Shown: piece after piece, positions 25,477 through 32,248 of the stretch
Layout of the letters: every line of letters starts with the position of its first letter
Numbering within the stretch: position 1 is the stretch's first letter
Source: RGIG3102 sp964369975
GTDB taxonomy: Bacteria; Bacillota; Clostridia; Oscillospirales; Ruminococcaceae
Direction of reading: 5' to 3'
NCBI GenBank assembly: GCA_964369975.1
Contig: CAYJFZ010000016.1
Span: forward strand, 1 to 32,768
DNA: 32,768 nucleotides
Position numbers and translations under genes: made by a program
The notes under the pieces: generated by a model
What the model saw: the letters and a program-made list of their open reading frames with translations, nothing else
The model's database searches: none
Told to the model about the DNA's origin: nothing

Positions 25477-25517
25477 TTGACACATTGCACAATTTGCGTA
25501 TCATTATTTTGTGCAAT
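25477..25517 (+). promoter_or_regulatory. Inverted repeat and possible second promoter before operon 2
   Basis: ATTGCACAA (25484-25492) and TTGTGCAAT (25509-25517) form a perfect 9-base inverted repeat just upstream of the CRP/FNR-type site. TTGACA (25477-25482) and TATCAT (25499-25504), spacer 16, could be an extra promoter overlapping it. Confidence 0.4.
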
Positions 25518-25518
25518 A

Positions 25519-25561
25519 TGTGATGTAAGTCACTTACACCAGCTTCCTTACATGCTATACT
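25519..25561 (+). promoter_or_regulatory. CRP/FNR-type site and promoter of peptide operon 2
   Basis: TGTGA-N6-TCACT lies at 25519-25534 and TATACT at 25556-25561. The distance from palindrome centre to -10 box is 29.5 bases, against 30.5 in operon 1. The palindrome arms are kept while the spacer bases differ (TGTAAG against CTAAAA), which argues for a real binding site. Confidence 0.72.
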
Positions 25562-25612
25562 AATAACATAAGGAAACGAAAAGCCTTATCAAAAACAAAG
25601 GAGAAGATGAGT

Positions 25613-25702
25613 ATGAACACAAAAACAGTAATCATTTACAACCCAACATCTTGCCTTGAAAAATCAAAAAGCAAGGCAAACGACCCATTCAAAGTTTATT
25701 AA
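25613..25702 (+). CDS. First peptide of operon 2 (VIIYNPTS family), 29 residues
   Basis: This 29-residue ORF begins MNTKTVIIYNPTSCLEKS and ends DPFKVY. AAAGGAGA lies upstream. An in-frame ATG two codons earlier (25607) is possible, but alignment with the operon 1 peptide favours 25613. The match to the operon 1 peptide covers VIIYNPTSxLE, while the tails are unrelated. It has one cysteine, which the operon 1 peptide lacks. Confidence 0.65.
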   Translation: MNTKTVIIYNPTSCLEKSKSKANDPFKVY

Positions 25703-25742
25703 ATTAAACTTTGAATAACAAATGAATAAAGGAGATACTATT

Positions 25743-25808
25743 ATGAAAATCACATCATTATTAAATTTAGCTGCACAGTCTTATGCTAACAAAGAAGATT
25801 TAGTTTAA
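25743..25808 (+). CDS. 21-residue array peptide, copy 4
   Basis: Begins MKITSLLNLAAQSYAN and ends KEDLV. AAAGGAG lies 10 bases before the ATG. Same length and SYA core as operon 1 peptides. Confidence 0.7.
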   Translation: MKITSLLNLAAQSYANKEDLV

Positions 25809-25853
25809 TCAAAACAAAACTTAAAACAACAATGAATAAAGGAGAAAACAATT

Positions 25854-25905
25854 ATGAAAATCACATCATTATTAAATTTAGCTGCACAGTCTTATGCTAA
25901 CAAAG
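25854..25905 (+). CDS. 21-residue array peptide, copy 5 (cut by gap)
   Basis: The first 17 codons match copy 4 and then run into the gap. The bases after the gap (26006-26019) read as the tail of the same peptide (EDLV, stop). Either this is one peptide split by an artificial gap, or several copies are collapsed. Confidence 0.6.
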
Positions 25906-26005
25906 NNNNNNNNNNNNNNNNNNNNNNNNNNNNNNNNNNNNNNNNNNNNNNNNNNNNNNNNNNNNNNNNNNNNNNNNNNNNNNNNNNNNNNNNNNNNNNN
26001 NNNNN
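25906..26005. other. Assembly gap (100 N)
   Basis: Exactly 100 N, the usual placeholder for a gap of unknown size. It falls inside a tandem repeat, the likely reason the assembly broke. Confidence 0.98.
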
Positions 26006-26058
26006 AAGATTTAGTTTAATCAAAGTAAAACAAGAATAAACGATAAACCACTTAACAA

Positions 26059-26071
26059 CGGCCTATGGCCG
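26059..26071 (+). other. Short hairpin before array peptide copy 6
   Basis: CGGCC-TAT-GGCCG is a perfect 5-base GC stem in AT-rich DNA, 5 bases before the AAAGGAG ribosome site. It could block decay or slow the ribosome. Confidence 0.5.
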
Positions 26072-26090
26072 AAGAAAGGAGATAAATAAT

Positions 26091-26156
26091 ATGAAAGTTA
26101 CATCATTATTAAAACTTGCTGCACAATCTTATGCAACTAAAGAAAACTTATACTAA
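26091..26156 (+). CDS. 21-residue array peptide, copy 6
   Basis: Begins MKVTSLLKLAAQSYAT and ends KENLY, intermediate between the operon 1 and operon 2 types. AAAGGAG lies before the ATG. Confidence 0.7.
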   Translation: MKVTSLLKLAAQSYATKENLY

Positions 26157-26189
26157 TTAAAGTAAATAAACAGAAAAGGAATGAGAAAA

Positions 26190-26255
26190 ATGACAGTAGT
26201 TAAATTTTTAGAAATCGCTTCAAAATCTTATGCTAAACAAAGAGAAGAGATTTAA
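26190..26255 (+). CDS. 21-residue array peptide, copy 7 (most divergent)
   Basis: Begins MTVVKFLEIASKSYAK and ends REEI. It keeps the length of 21, the hydrophobic spacing and the SYA core although most other positions changed, evidence that the peptide is under selection. An in-frame ATG three codons earlier (26181) touches the AAAAGGA ribosome site, so 26190 is chosen. Confidence 0.68.
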   Translation: MTVVKFLEIASKSYAKQREEI

Positions 26256-26256
26256 T

Positions 26257-26280
26257 ATGAAGAATACTAAACAGACATAA
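26257..26280 (+). CDS. 7-codon ORF (MKNTKQT) before the terminator of operon 2
   Basis: The ORF lies directly after copy 7 and its stop abuts the terminator stem, like MINSENQ in operon 1. The ribosome site (GAAGAGA) is weak. Confidence 0.25.
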   Translation: MKNTKQT

Positions 26281-26320
26281 AAACCGTATATGCTTAAAGT
26301 AAGCACATACGGTTTTTTTA
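26279..26320. terminator. Terminator of peptide operon 2, shared with the mgl operon
   Basis: AAACCGTAT/ATACGGTTT plus TGCTT/AAGCA (one mismatch between) with loop AAAGT is followed by TTTTTATTTTT. It overlaps the stop codon of the convergent InlB-repeat gene. Confidence 0.88.
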
Positions 26321-26695
26321 TTTTTCTATATAAAAAGCATACAAGGTCATGGTTTGTTCTATGCCGACATCAAAATCCCATAGATAAAATCCATTTATAT
26401 CTTTGTACCAGCCAACAAACTCATAGCCTTCTTTAACAGGTGGCTTTGGCTCATCAATCAATTCGCCATACATATATTTTGCATCTTCTATTCTTGAGCC
26501 TCCATTAGTATCAAAGGATACAGTTAGCCCATTTTCACTATTTGCAAAAAGAAATATTACAACAGCTAAAACTATTAGCACTACTATAATTAGCTTATTT
26601 AATTGATTTACCGATACATTAACACCTTCATAGATGTTAAATTTTCTTGCTATTCTTTTTTTATTTTCTAAATCTTTATTATTATTTTCTTGCAT
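26318..26695 (-). CDS. Small membrane protein with one InlB-type (Listeria-Bacteroides) repeat
   Basis: This 125-residue protein has a cytoplasmic Lys-rich start, one membrane helix (about 34-51) and an outer domain. The outer domain has the pattern VSFDTNGGS ... EGYEFVGWYKD ... LYAFY of the InlB B-repeat, a small beta-grasp-like fold of surface proteins. It starts 4 bases after mglC, in the sugar transporter operon. A role in sugar uptake or surface contact is conceivable but not shown. The ribosome site is weak, so translation may depend on mglC. Confidence 0.72.
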   Translation of the reverse strand: MQENNNKDLENKKRIARKFNIYEGVNVSVNQLNKLIIVVLIVLAVVIFLFANSENGLTVSFDTNGGSRIEDAKYMYGELIDEPKPPVKEGYEFVGWYKDINGFYLWDFDVGIEQTMTLYAFYIEK

Positions 26696-26699
26696 AATA

Positions 26700-27746
26700 C
26701 TATTTTCTTACTAAGTATTTTCTCATATCTATAGCACAAGCCGCTAAGATAATTAAGCCTTTTACGATGTACTGCATATTAGCATCAACGCTTAAGAAGT
26801 TTAGGCCAACGAAGATTAATTTTAATAATACAACGCCTAATAATACACCTCTAATTTTACCAATACCACCAACGAATGATACACCACCGATAACACAAGC
26901 AGCGATAGCATCAAGCTCGTAGTTAAGTCCTGTTGAAGCTGAGTTCGAGCCTATTCTTGCCCCTTCGATAAAGCCTGTTAAGGCATACATCATACCTGCT
27001 AAAATAAATACACAAACAGTAGTCCTTGCAACATTTACCCCTGAAACGTGAGCTGCTTCTGTGTTAGAGCCTACTGCAAACATATTTTTGCCAAAGATAG
27101 TTTTATTCCAAACAAACCACATAAACGCTGTAATAATTACTGCGTATACTATATAGTAAGGTATGTCTACACTGCCTATTTCTAAAAAGCTACCTTTAAT
27201 AAATTGAATATAACTTTCATCCATACCTGAAATTGACTGACCATTGTTTGAGCCATTTTGTAAGTATAATAAAATGCTACCTTGTAAAATTAATTGTGTT
27301 GCAAGTGTTACTATAAATGGGTGTAAGCTAAATCTTGATATAAATAAGCCATTGAATAAACCTATAATACCACCCACTATTACAACTACTACTATAACTA
27401 CTATAACATGTTGTAATGGTAAATCCGGGAACATTTTATTTGGGTAGTCTGTTGCTTGTAGTAATGAAGCTGAGATACAAGCTGTTATGCCAACAACCCT
27501 ACCACCTGAAAGGTCAGTACCTGCTAAAACAATACATCCCGCAACGCCTAAGGCGATAGGAATATTCGCAGCTGATAATGAAATGATATTAATAATTGAA
27601 CCTATTGATAAAAATGCAGGATTTTGAATTTGTATATAAATAACTGCAAGACCTATAAAAATATATAATGAGTTATCTATTAAAAACTCCTTCCAGTTCA
27701 CCTGTTTATTTTTAACCTTACTTAAAAACCCTTGTTTTTCAGACAT
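26700..27746 (-). CDS. mglC: Sugar ABC transporter permease (MglC-like)
   Basis: This 348-residue permease of the RbsC/MglC family has about ten hydrophobic segments. Recognisable stretches are AGTDLSGGRVVGI, HPFIVTLATQLILQG, GSNTEAAHVSGVN and ELDAIAACVIGGVSFVGGIG. The frame extends to 27767, but GGAGG (27755-27759) is best spaced for the ATG at 27746. The upstream bases overlap the mglA end. It forms the membrane channel for the MglA ATPase. Galactose or methyl-galactoside is the likely substrate. Confidence 0.9.
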   Translation of the reverse strand: MSEKQGFLSKVKNKQVNWKEFLIDNSLYIFIGLAVIYIQIQNPAFLSIGSIINIISLSAANIPIALGVAGCIVLAGTDLSGGRVVGITACISASLLQATDYPNKMFPDLPLQHVIVVIVVVVIVGGIIGLFNGLFISRFSLHPFIVTLATQLILQGSILLYLQNGSNNGQSISGMDESYIQFIKGSFLEIGSVDIPYYIVYAVIITAFMWFVWNKTIFGKNMFAVGSNTEAAHVSGVNVARTTVCVFILAGMMYALTGFIEGARIGSNSASTGLNYELDAIAACVIGGVSFVGGIGKIRGVLLGVVLLKLIFVGLNFLSVDANMQYIVKGLIILAACAIDMRKYLVRK

Positions 27747-27759
27747 TTTTTCTTCCTCC

Positions 27760-29256
27760 TTAAGCATACTTTGCAGCTAAAGTCATTATTTCTTCTTGTG
27801 AAGTTGTTTTTGCATCTACTTCACCAGCGACCTGTCCACCAGACATAACAATTATCCTATCGCATACGCCTAATAGCTCCGCCATTTCTGATGATGCCAT
27901 AATTATAGATTTGCCTCTTTGTGCAAGGTCTATAATCAGTTGATAAATTTCGTATTTTGCACCAACATCTATGCCCCTTGTTGGCTCATCAAGTAATAAA
28001 ACTTCCGGCTCGGTTAATAGCCATCTTCCTAAAATTACTTTTTGCTGGTTACCACCAGATAAAGATCTGATTTTTGTATCCTGTGTAGGTGTTTTAATAC
28101 TCATTGACTTTATCGCCCATTGAGTATCTTCCTTCATATTGCCATCAGTTAAAACGATACCTTTTGCATATTTTTTCAAATTTGATATTACTGTATTTTC
28201 TTTAACTGATAAAATCCCGAATATACCAGTAGCTCTTCTTTCTTCTGTTAATAAAGCAAAGCCATTATTTATTGCATCTTTAGGATTTTTATTTTTTATT
28301 GCTTTGCCGTGTATTTCAAAATCTCCTGATTTTCTTGTTGCATTGCCAAAAAGATTTTCTAATACCTCTGTTCTACCAGAGCCATCAAGGCCAGCAAGGC
28401 CTACTATTTCGCCTTGTTTAATATCAAAGTTTACATCTTTTATATGGGAATACATTGAAGTCATATTCCTTACTTTTAAAAGAGTGTCGCCTACTTCGTT
28501 TGTTTTTGGCGGATAACGATTTGTTAAATCTCTACCAACCATTAACTTAATAATCATATCCATAGTTAAGTCTTTAGCTGGCTTTGTATCCACCCATTTG
28601 CCGTCACGCATAACTGTTATATCATCTGAAATTCTAAAAATTTCATCCATTTTATGTGATATATATATAATACCGCATCCTTGAGATTTTAATTTATTGA
28701 TAATTGTAAATAAATGATCAACTTCTTTTTCTGTAAGTGATGAGGTAGGTTCATCGAAAACTATAATTTTTGAATTGTAAGAAACAGCCTTTGCTATTTC
28801 TACCATCTGTCTTTGTGAAACAGGCATCTCACTCATAACTGTTTTGGGGTCAATGTTAATACCTAATTCTTTAAAGATTTCTTTTGTATCAGTGTACATT
28901 TGATTTTCAGATACTATAAAACCTGCAGATTTTGGATATCTTCCAAGCCAAATATTATCCATAACATTTCTTTTTAATGCTTGATTTAATTCTTGGTGCA
29001 CCATAGCAACACCATTATCAAGTGCTTCTTTTGAATTTTTAAAATCTATTTTTTTGCCCTCTAAAAATATTTCTCCTTCATCTTTAGAATACATGCCAAA
29101 TAGACATTTCATCAAAGTAGATTTCCCTGCTCCATTCTCTCCCATTAAGGCATGTACTGTACCGGGTCTTACTGTCAAAGAAACATTATCTAGCGCTTTA
29201 ACGCCAGGGAATTCTTTACTTACATTATTTATTTGTAATAATACATCAGCAGACAT
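27760..29256 (-). CDS. mglA: Sugar ABC transporter ATPase (MglA-like, double domain)
   Basis: This 498-residue protein has two fused ABC domains. Domain 1 has Walker A GENGAGKST (39-47), the Q-loop MVHQELNQ and IIVFDEPTSSL. Domain 2 has the altered Walker A GLDGSGRTE typical of monosaccharide importers, the signature LSGGNQQKVILGRWL and LLLDEPTRGIDVGAK. Its length fits MglA (~500). GGAGGG lies 5 bases before the ATG. It provides energy for the MglBC importer. Confidence 0.93.
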   Translation of the reverse strand: MSADVLLQINNVSKEFPGVKALDNVSLTVRPGTVHALMGENGAGKSTLMKCLFGMYSKDEGEIFLEGKKIDFKNSKEALDNGVAMVHQELNQALKRNVMDNIWLGRYPKSAGFIVSENQMYTDTKEIFKELGINIDPKTVMSEMPVSQRQMVEIAKAVSYNSKIIVFDEPTSSLTEKEVDHLFTIINKLKSQGCGIIYISHKMDEIFRISDDITVMRDGKWVDTKPAKDLTMDMIIKLMVGRDLTNRYPPKTNEVGDTLLKVRNMTSMYSHIKDVNFDIKQGEIVGLAGLDGSGRTEVLENLFGNATRKSGDFEIHGKAIKNKNPKDAINNGFALLTEERRATGIFGILSVKENTVISNLKKYAKGIVLTDGNMKEDTQWAIKSMSIKTPTQDTKIRSLSGGNQQKVILGRWLLTEPEVLLLDEPTRGIDVGAKYEIYQLIIDLAQRGKSIIMASSEMAELLGVCDRIIVMSGGQVAGEVDAKTTSQEEIMTLAAKYA

Positions 29257-29297
29257 AAGCCCTCCATAATTTTTTGTTTTTAGCTATTTTTAAGAAT

Positions 29298-29333
29298 AAG
29301 CGTAGCCGTAGAATATATCATACAGCTACGCTT
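29298..29333 (-). other. Hairpin between mglB and mglA
   Basis: The 9-base stem AAGCGTAGC/GCTACGCTT has a large loop and no T-run on the minus strand. It probably stabilises the mglB message or partly reduces mglAC expression rather than ending transcription. Confidence 0.6.
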
Positions 29334-29362
29334 AATTTGTTTGTATTTAATTATACTAAGGA

Positions 29363-30454
29363 TTATTCACCTGTGTATAATTGGTAAGGGATACGAACTT
29401 TAGCAACGCTTGAGTCGATGTTGTAATCGCCTAACATGCTCATTAAATCGCCATTGTCTGCATAACCTTTAGCTGCATCAGCTATAGCTTGTGCCATACC
29501 TTCAGCATCTTGTTTTACTGTACCAGTCATAACGCCATCAGCAATTAAAGTTTTAGCTGCATCTGTTGCGTCAACGCCGAATACAGGAACCATTTTTTCG
29601 CCACCTACAACATTGTAGTCAACTGTTTGTAGTGCAGAGATAGCACCTTCAGCCATACCGTCGTTGTTACAGATAACAAGTTCTACCATGTTGTTATTAG
29701 CATCATTGTATTGTGTTAATACTGTAGCCATGTAGTTTTGAGCAGCAGCTGCTGACCAAGCACCTTCTGGGTCTACTAAGTATTTATCACTGTTTTCTGA
29801 ATCATAGAATTCTAAAGCTGGTTTGCCTGCTGCTGTTAGAGCTGCATCAGCATCTTCAACACCATATTGTGTTCTTGTATCAGCTTCAACATTACCTTCT
29901 TGACCTTTGAACATGATGTATTGGATTGTACCATCGCCGTTTAAGTCAAGCATGTCATAGTTTTCTAATACATACTCACCAATTAAGCCGCCTTGCATGT
30001 GGCCTGCTTCTGAAGCGTTTGTACCTACGAAAACTGATTTTGCATAGCTGTTAACCATATCATCTGAGATTTCTCTGTTAAAGAATATAACAGGAACATC
30101 AGCTTCTGTAGCCATATCGATGATGTTTTGCGCTGCACTGTCAGAACCTGTTTCAACAATGTTTACAACAAGCATTGTAGCGCCACTTGCGATAGCTGTT
30201 GAGATTTGTTCTGTTTGTGTTGTTTGGTTTGTGTTAGCATCGTGGTTTTGGTAAGTTAAGCCGTAACCCTCTAATGCTGCATCAAGCGCAACTCTTACAG
30301 TTGAGATGTAAGTATCTGCGAATGAGTAGTAGAATACATGCACATTATGTGCCATGCCTTCATCGCCGCCATCAGTAGCTCCTTCATCGCTTGAACAAGC
30401 AACAAGTGATACCATTAAAGCAGCTGATAATAAAATTGCTAATAGTTTTTTCAT
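29363..30454 (-). CDS. mglB: Sugar-binding lipoprotein (MglB-like)
   Basis: This 363-residue periplasmic-binding protein (type 1 fold) starts with a lipoprotein signal, LMVSLVAC, with lipidated Cys20. The mature part shows VHVFYYSFADTYISTVR, VPVIFFNREI, NNDGMAEGAISAL and VPVFGVDATDAAKTLIADG, typical of galactose/glucose-binding proteins. It delivers sugar to MglAC. AAAGGA lies about 10 bases before the ATG. It is first in the operon, with its own promoter. Glucose or galactose is inferred; the substrate is not proven. Confidence 0.92.
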   Translation of the reverse strand: MKKLLAILLSAALMVSLVACSSDEGATDGGDEGMAHNVHVFYYSFADTYISTVRVALDAALEGYGLTYQNHDANTNQTTQTEQISTAIASGATMLVVNIVETGSDSAAQNIIDMATEADVPVIFFNREISDDMVNSYAKSVFVGTNASEAGHMQGGLIGEYVLENYDMLDLNGDGTIQYIMFKGQEGNVEADTRTQYGVEDADAALTAAGKPALEFYDSENSDKYLVDPEGAWSAAAAQNYMATVLTQYNDANNNMVELVICNNDGMAEGAISALQTVDYNVVGGEKMVPVFGVDATDAAKTLIADGVMTGTVKQDAEGMAQAIADAAKGYADNGDLMSMLGDYNIDSSVAKVRIPYQLYTGE

Positions 30455-30546
30455 AAAATTTTTGTCCTTTCAAAAATAGTTGTTAAATTTTGCTTTAATC
30501 TTCCTATTAAAACATAGCCAACGATAAAACAAATTTCTATGTAGAT

Positions 30547-30575
30547 ATAATAACATATTTATGTATTTTGGTCAA
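30547..30575 (-). promoter_or_regulatory. mgl operon promoter
   Basis: Minus-strand TTGACC (30570-30575) and TATTAT (30547-30552) have a 17-base spacer. A leader of about 85 bases precedes mglB. The rest of the 390-base intergenic stretch (30576-30763) shows no gene. Confidence 0.78.
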
Positions 30576-30763
30576 TAATATTTTTGAACATAATAATTAT
30601 TTTTTTAACAATTTTTCAACAATTCTTGTGCATATTGTCTAATTTTGAATGTATAAAATTGTTTTTAACGCATAAAAAAATGGCCTGTGTAAAGATTTTG
30701 TAATAACATTTTAGAAACATTTATCCATTTTTTTATCAAAATTTACATACTGATTTTTCATAA

Positions 30764-30798
30764 AAAAATGCAAAAATAATATATTTTTGCATTTTATT
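30764..30798. terminator. Terminator of the AI-2E-family gene
   Basis: AAAATGCAAAAAT/ATTTTTGCATTTT is an AT-rich 13-base stem with loop AATAT, flanked by A- and T-runs. Confidence 0.75.
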
Positions 30799-30844
30799 GT
30801 TAGTATATTATATTTTTTAGTTTTTTTAGTTCAGCAAAGCCTTA

Positions 30845-31930
30845 CTACGATTTTTCTTTAAATGGCAGCTTTATTTTACCTGCTGTGTATAATTCTTTTA
30901 AAATAACGATACTCATCGGTAATAAAAATAAACCAATTACTCCAAAAGCTTGTATACCAACATACATACTTGCAAGTGTTGCTACTGGGTGCAGGCCTAC
31001 TTGGTCGCCAATTACCTTAGGCTCTAAAATTTGCCTTATAATAGTAACCATAAAATACACAATAAATAAGCCCACACCTAAAGGAATTTCGCCTATTAAT
31101 AATGAAATTATCGCCCAAGGCACTACTATTCCACCTGTTCCTAATACTGGCATAATATCAAAAACTGCTATGACCAGAGCTATTAAAACTGCGTATTCTA
31201 TTCCTAATAAAAAGAAGGCTATACTCAATTCTACAAAGGTAACACTCACTATAATCGAGTATGATATTAAGTATTTTTTTAAAACTTTAACTCCGTAGTC
31301 CCTTGCATCGAAGATGATATCTTTAGTTTTTGCAGGAAATAAATTTAGTATGAATTTTACTATATTATTATAGTCTGCCGCTATAAAGAACGAGGCTATA
31401 ATCGAAATTAATATTGATAAAAAAAGCTGAGGCATTTTTGTAATATATACTGTTATCCCACTCAAGGCATTTACAGAAATTTGAGTTACTTGATTAGATA
31501 AGGACTCAAAAAAAGTATAGGTAAATGAATTAACTGAAGTTTGAATTTGAGGATTTATTGAAAGTATAGTCGCATTTAAAGCATCTAACAAATTATCAAG
31601 GCCTGGCTGAATACTCTCTACATAAAATGTGGGAAGGCTTGAAAATACATTAACTAAAAATGCTCCCACACTATAGCCTATTAAAGATATTAGCATAACA
31701 GCAATAAGATAAAAAATTGCAACGATTAATACAGCACAAAAACCTCTTTTTATTTTAGATTTTTTTTGCATATTAGTAATTATTGGATTTAATAAATAAG
31801 CCACAATAAAAGCTATAACAAACGGTAGTAGCCATGAAGCTAAAAACTTAACTATAATATAAAAAATAACACCGATTGCTAAAAAATATGCCGTGTTTAG
31901 CAAGAAATTTATTCTTTTTTCTTTTTGCAT
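30845..31930 (-). CDS. AI-2E family transporter (PerM/YtvI-like membrane protein)
   Basis: This 361-residue protein has about eight membrane segments, two near the N-terminus and the rest mostly after residue ~150. The family patterns ILEPKVIGDQVGLHP and IPLGVGLFIVYFMVTIIRQ near the end are present. Members export various molecules or act as Na+/H+ antiporters; the substrate is open. The frame reaches 31948, but GAGGG at 31936-31940 favours the ATG at 31930 (MQKEKRINF). It is transcribed alone. Confidence 0.85.
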   Translation of the reverse strand: MQKEKRINFLLNTAYFLAIGVIFYIIVKFLASWLLPFVIAFIVAYLLNPIITNMQKKSKIKRGFCAVLIVAIFYLIAVMLISLIGYSVGAFLVNVFSSLPTFYVESIQPGLDNLLDALNATILSINPQIQTSVNSFTYTFFESLSNQVTQISVNALSGITVYITKMPQLFLSILISIIASFFIAADYNNIVKFILNLFPAKTKDIIFDARDYGVKVLKKYLISYSIIVSVTFVELSIAFFLLGIEYAVLIALVIAVFDIMPVLGTGGIVVPWAIISLLIGEIPLGVGLFIVYFMVTIIRQILEPKVIGDQVGLHPVATLASMYVGIQAFGVIGLFLLPMSIVILKELYTAGKIKLPFKEKS

Positions 31931-31948
31931 AACAACCCTCACTTTCAT

Positions 31949-32212
31949 TTATATTTATATTTTAATATATTATAAACAGATATACAAGTGATATTTTTAT
32001 TTTATTTAATTATGTGAAGATTTATCCCTTTTAATCTATACATTTTATATAGTTCGGCTAATTTTAATATAGACTAAGGATAATAATAGTCTACGAAAAG
32101 CAAAAAACACTAATTAAATTATATTAAAGCTAAGACAATTAAAACTAAGCTATTTTATTTTTAAATAGTTTAGTTTTTGATGAATTCTAACTCCATTTAG
32201 TTATTAATAAAA
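31949..32212. other. Intergenic stretch without genes
   Basis: No ORF is seen. A hairpin with arms TAGACTA/TAGTCTA is at 32070-32093, and a second long stem (AAAACTAA ... TTAGTTTT, 32141-32177) followed by T-residues could be a terminator. A small RNA between them cannot be excluded but no promoter is clear. Confidence 0.4.
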
Positions 32213-32246
32213 TAAAACACCCCTTACTATAATAAGGGGTGTTATT
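32213..32246. terminator. Terminator of the RNA helicase gene
   Basis: An 11-base perfect stem AACACCCCTTA/TAAGGGGTGTT has loop CTATAA. It lies directly after the helicase stop; its minus-strand tail is T-rich (TTTTATTTTATT). Confidence 0.88.
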
Positions 32247-32248
32247 AA

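Larger units (their letters stand above)
25721..25905 (+). repeat. Tandem ~110-bp repeat, interrupted by the assembly gap
   Basis: Units begin at 25721 and 25831 (AATGAATAAAGGAGA). They carry near-identical ORFs and the second is cut by the N-run. The sequence on both sides of the gap is compatible with further identical copies. Confidence 0.85.

Noticed and set aside
25854..26039. A 61-codon ORF spanning the N-run
   Set aside because: It is created only by reading through 100 unknown bases. The real ORF there is a 21-codon array peptide.
24752..26255. Agr-type cyclic peptide pheromone or RiPP precursor
   Set aside because: The 21-residue peptides lack cysteine, a leader/core boundary and any adjacent AgrB-, LanM-, radical SAM- or ABC exporter-like gene.
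30480..30540. Catabolite (cre) site in the mglB leader
   Set aside because: The best match around TTTATCGTTGGCT has at least two mismatches to the consensus, too weak to claim.
30885..31298. Plus-strand 137-codon ORF opposite the AI-2E gene
   Set aside because: It has no ribosome site and lies wholly within a well-supported gene on the other strand. The same applies to the other antisense ORFs, for example 28139-28516 and 20718-21026.
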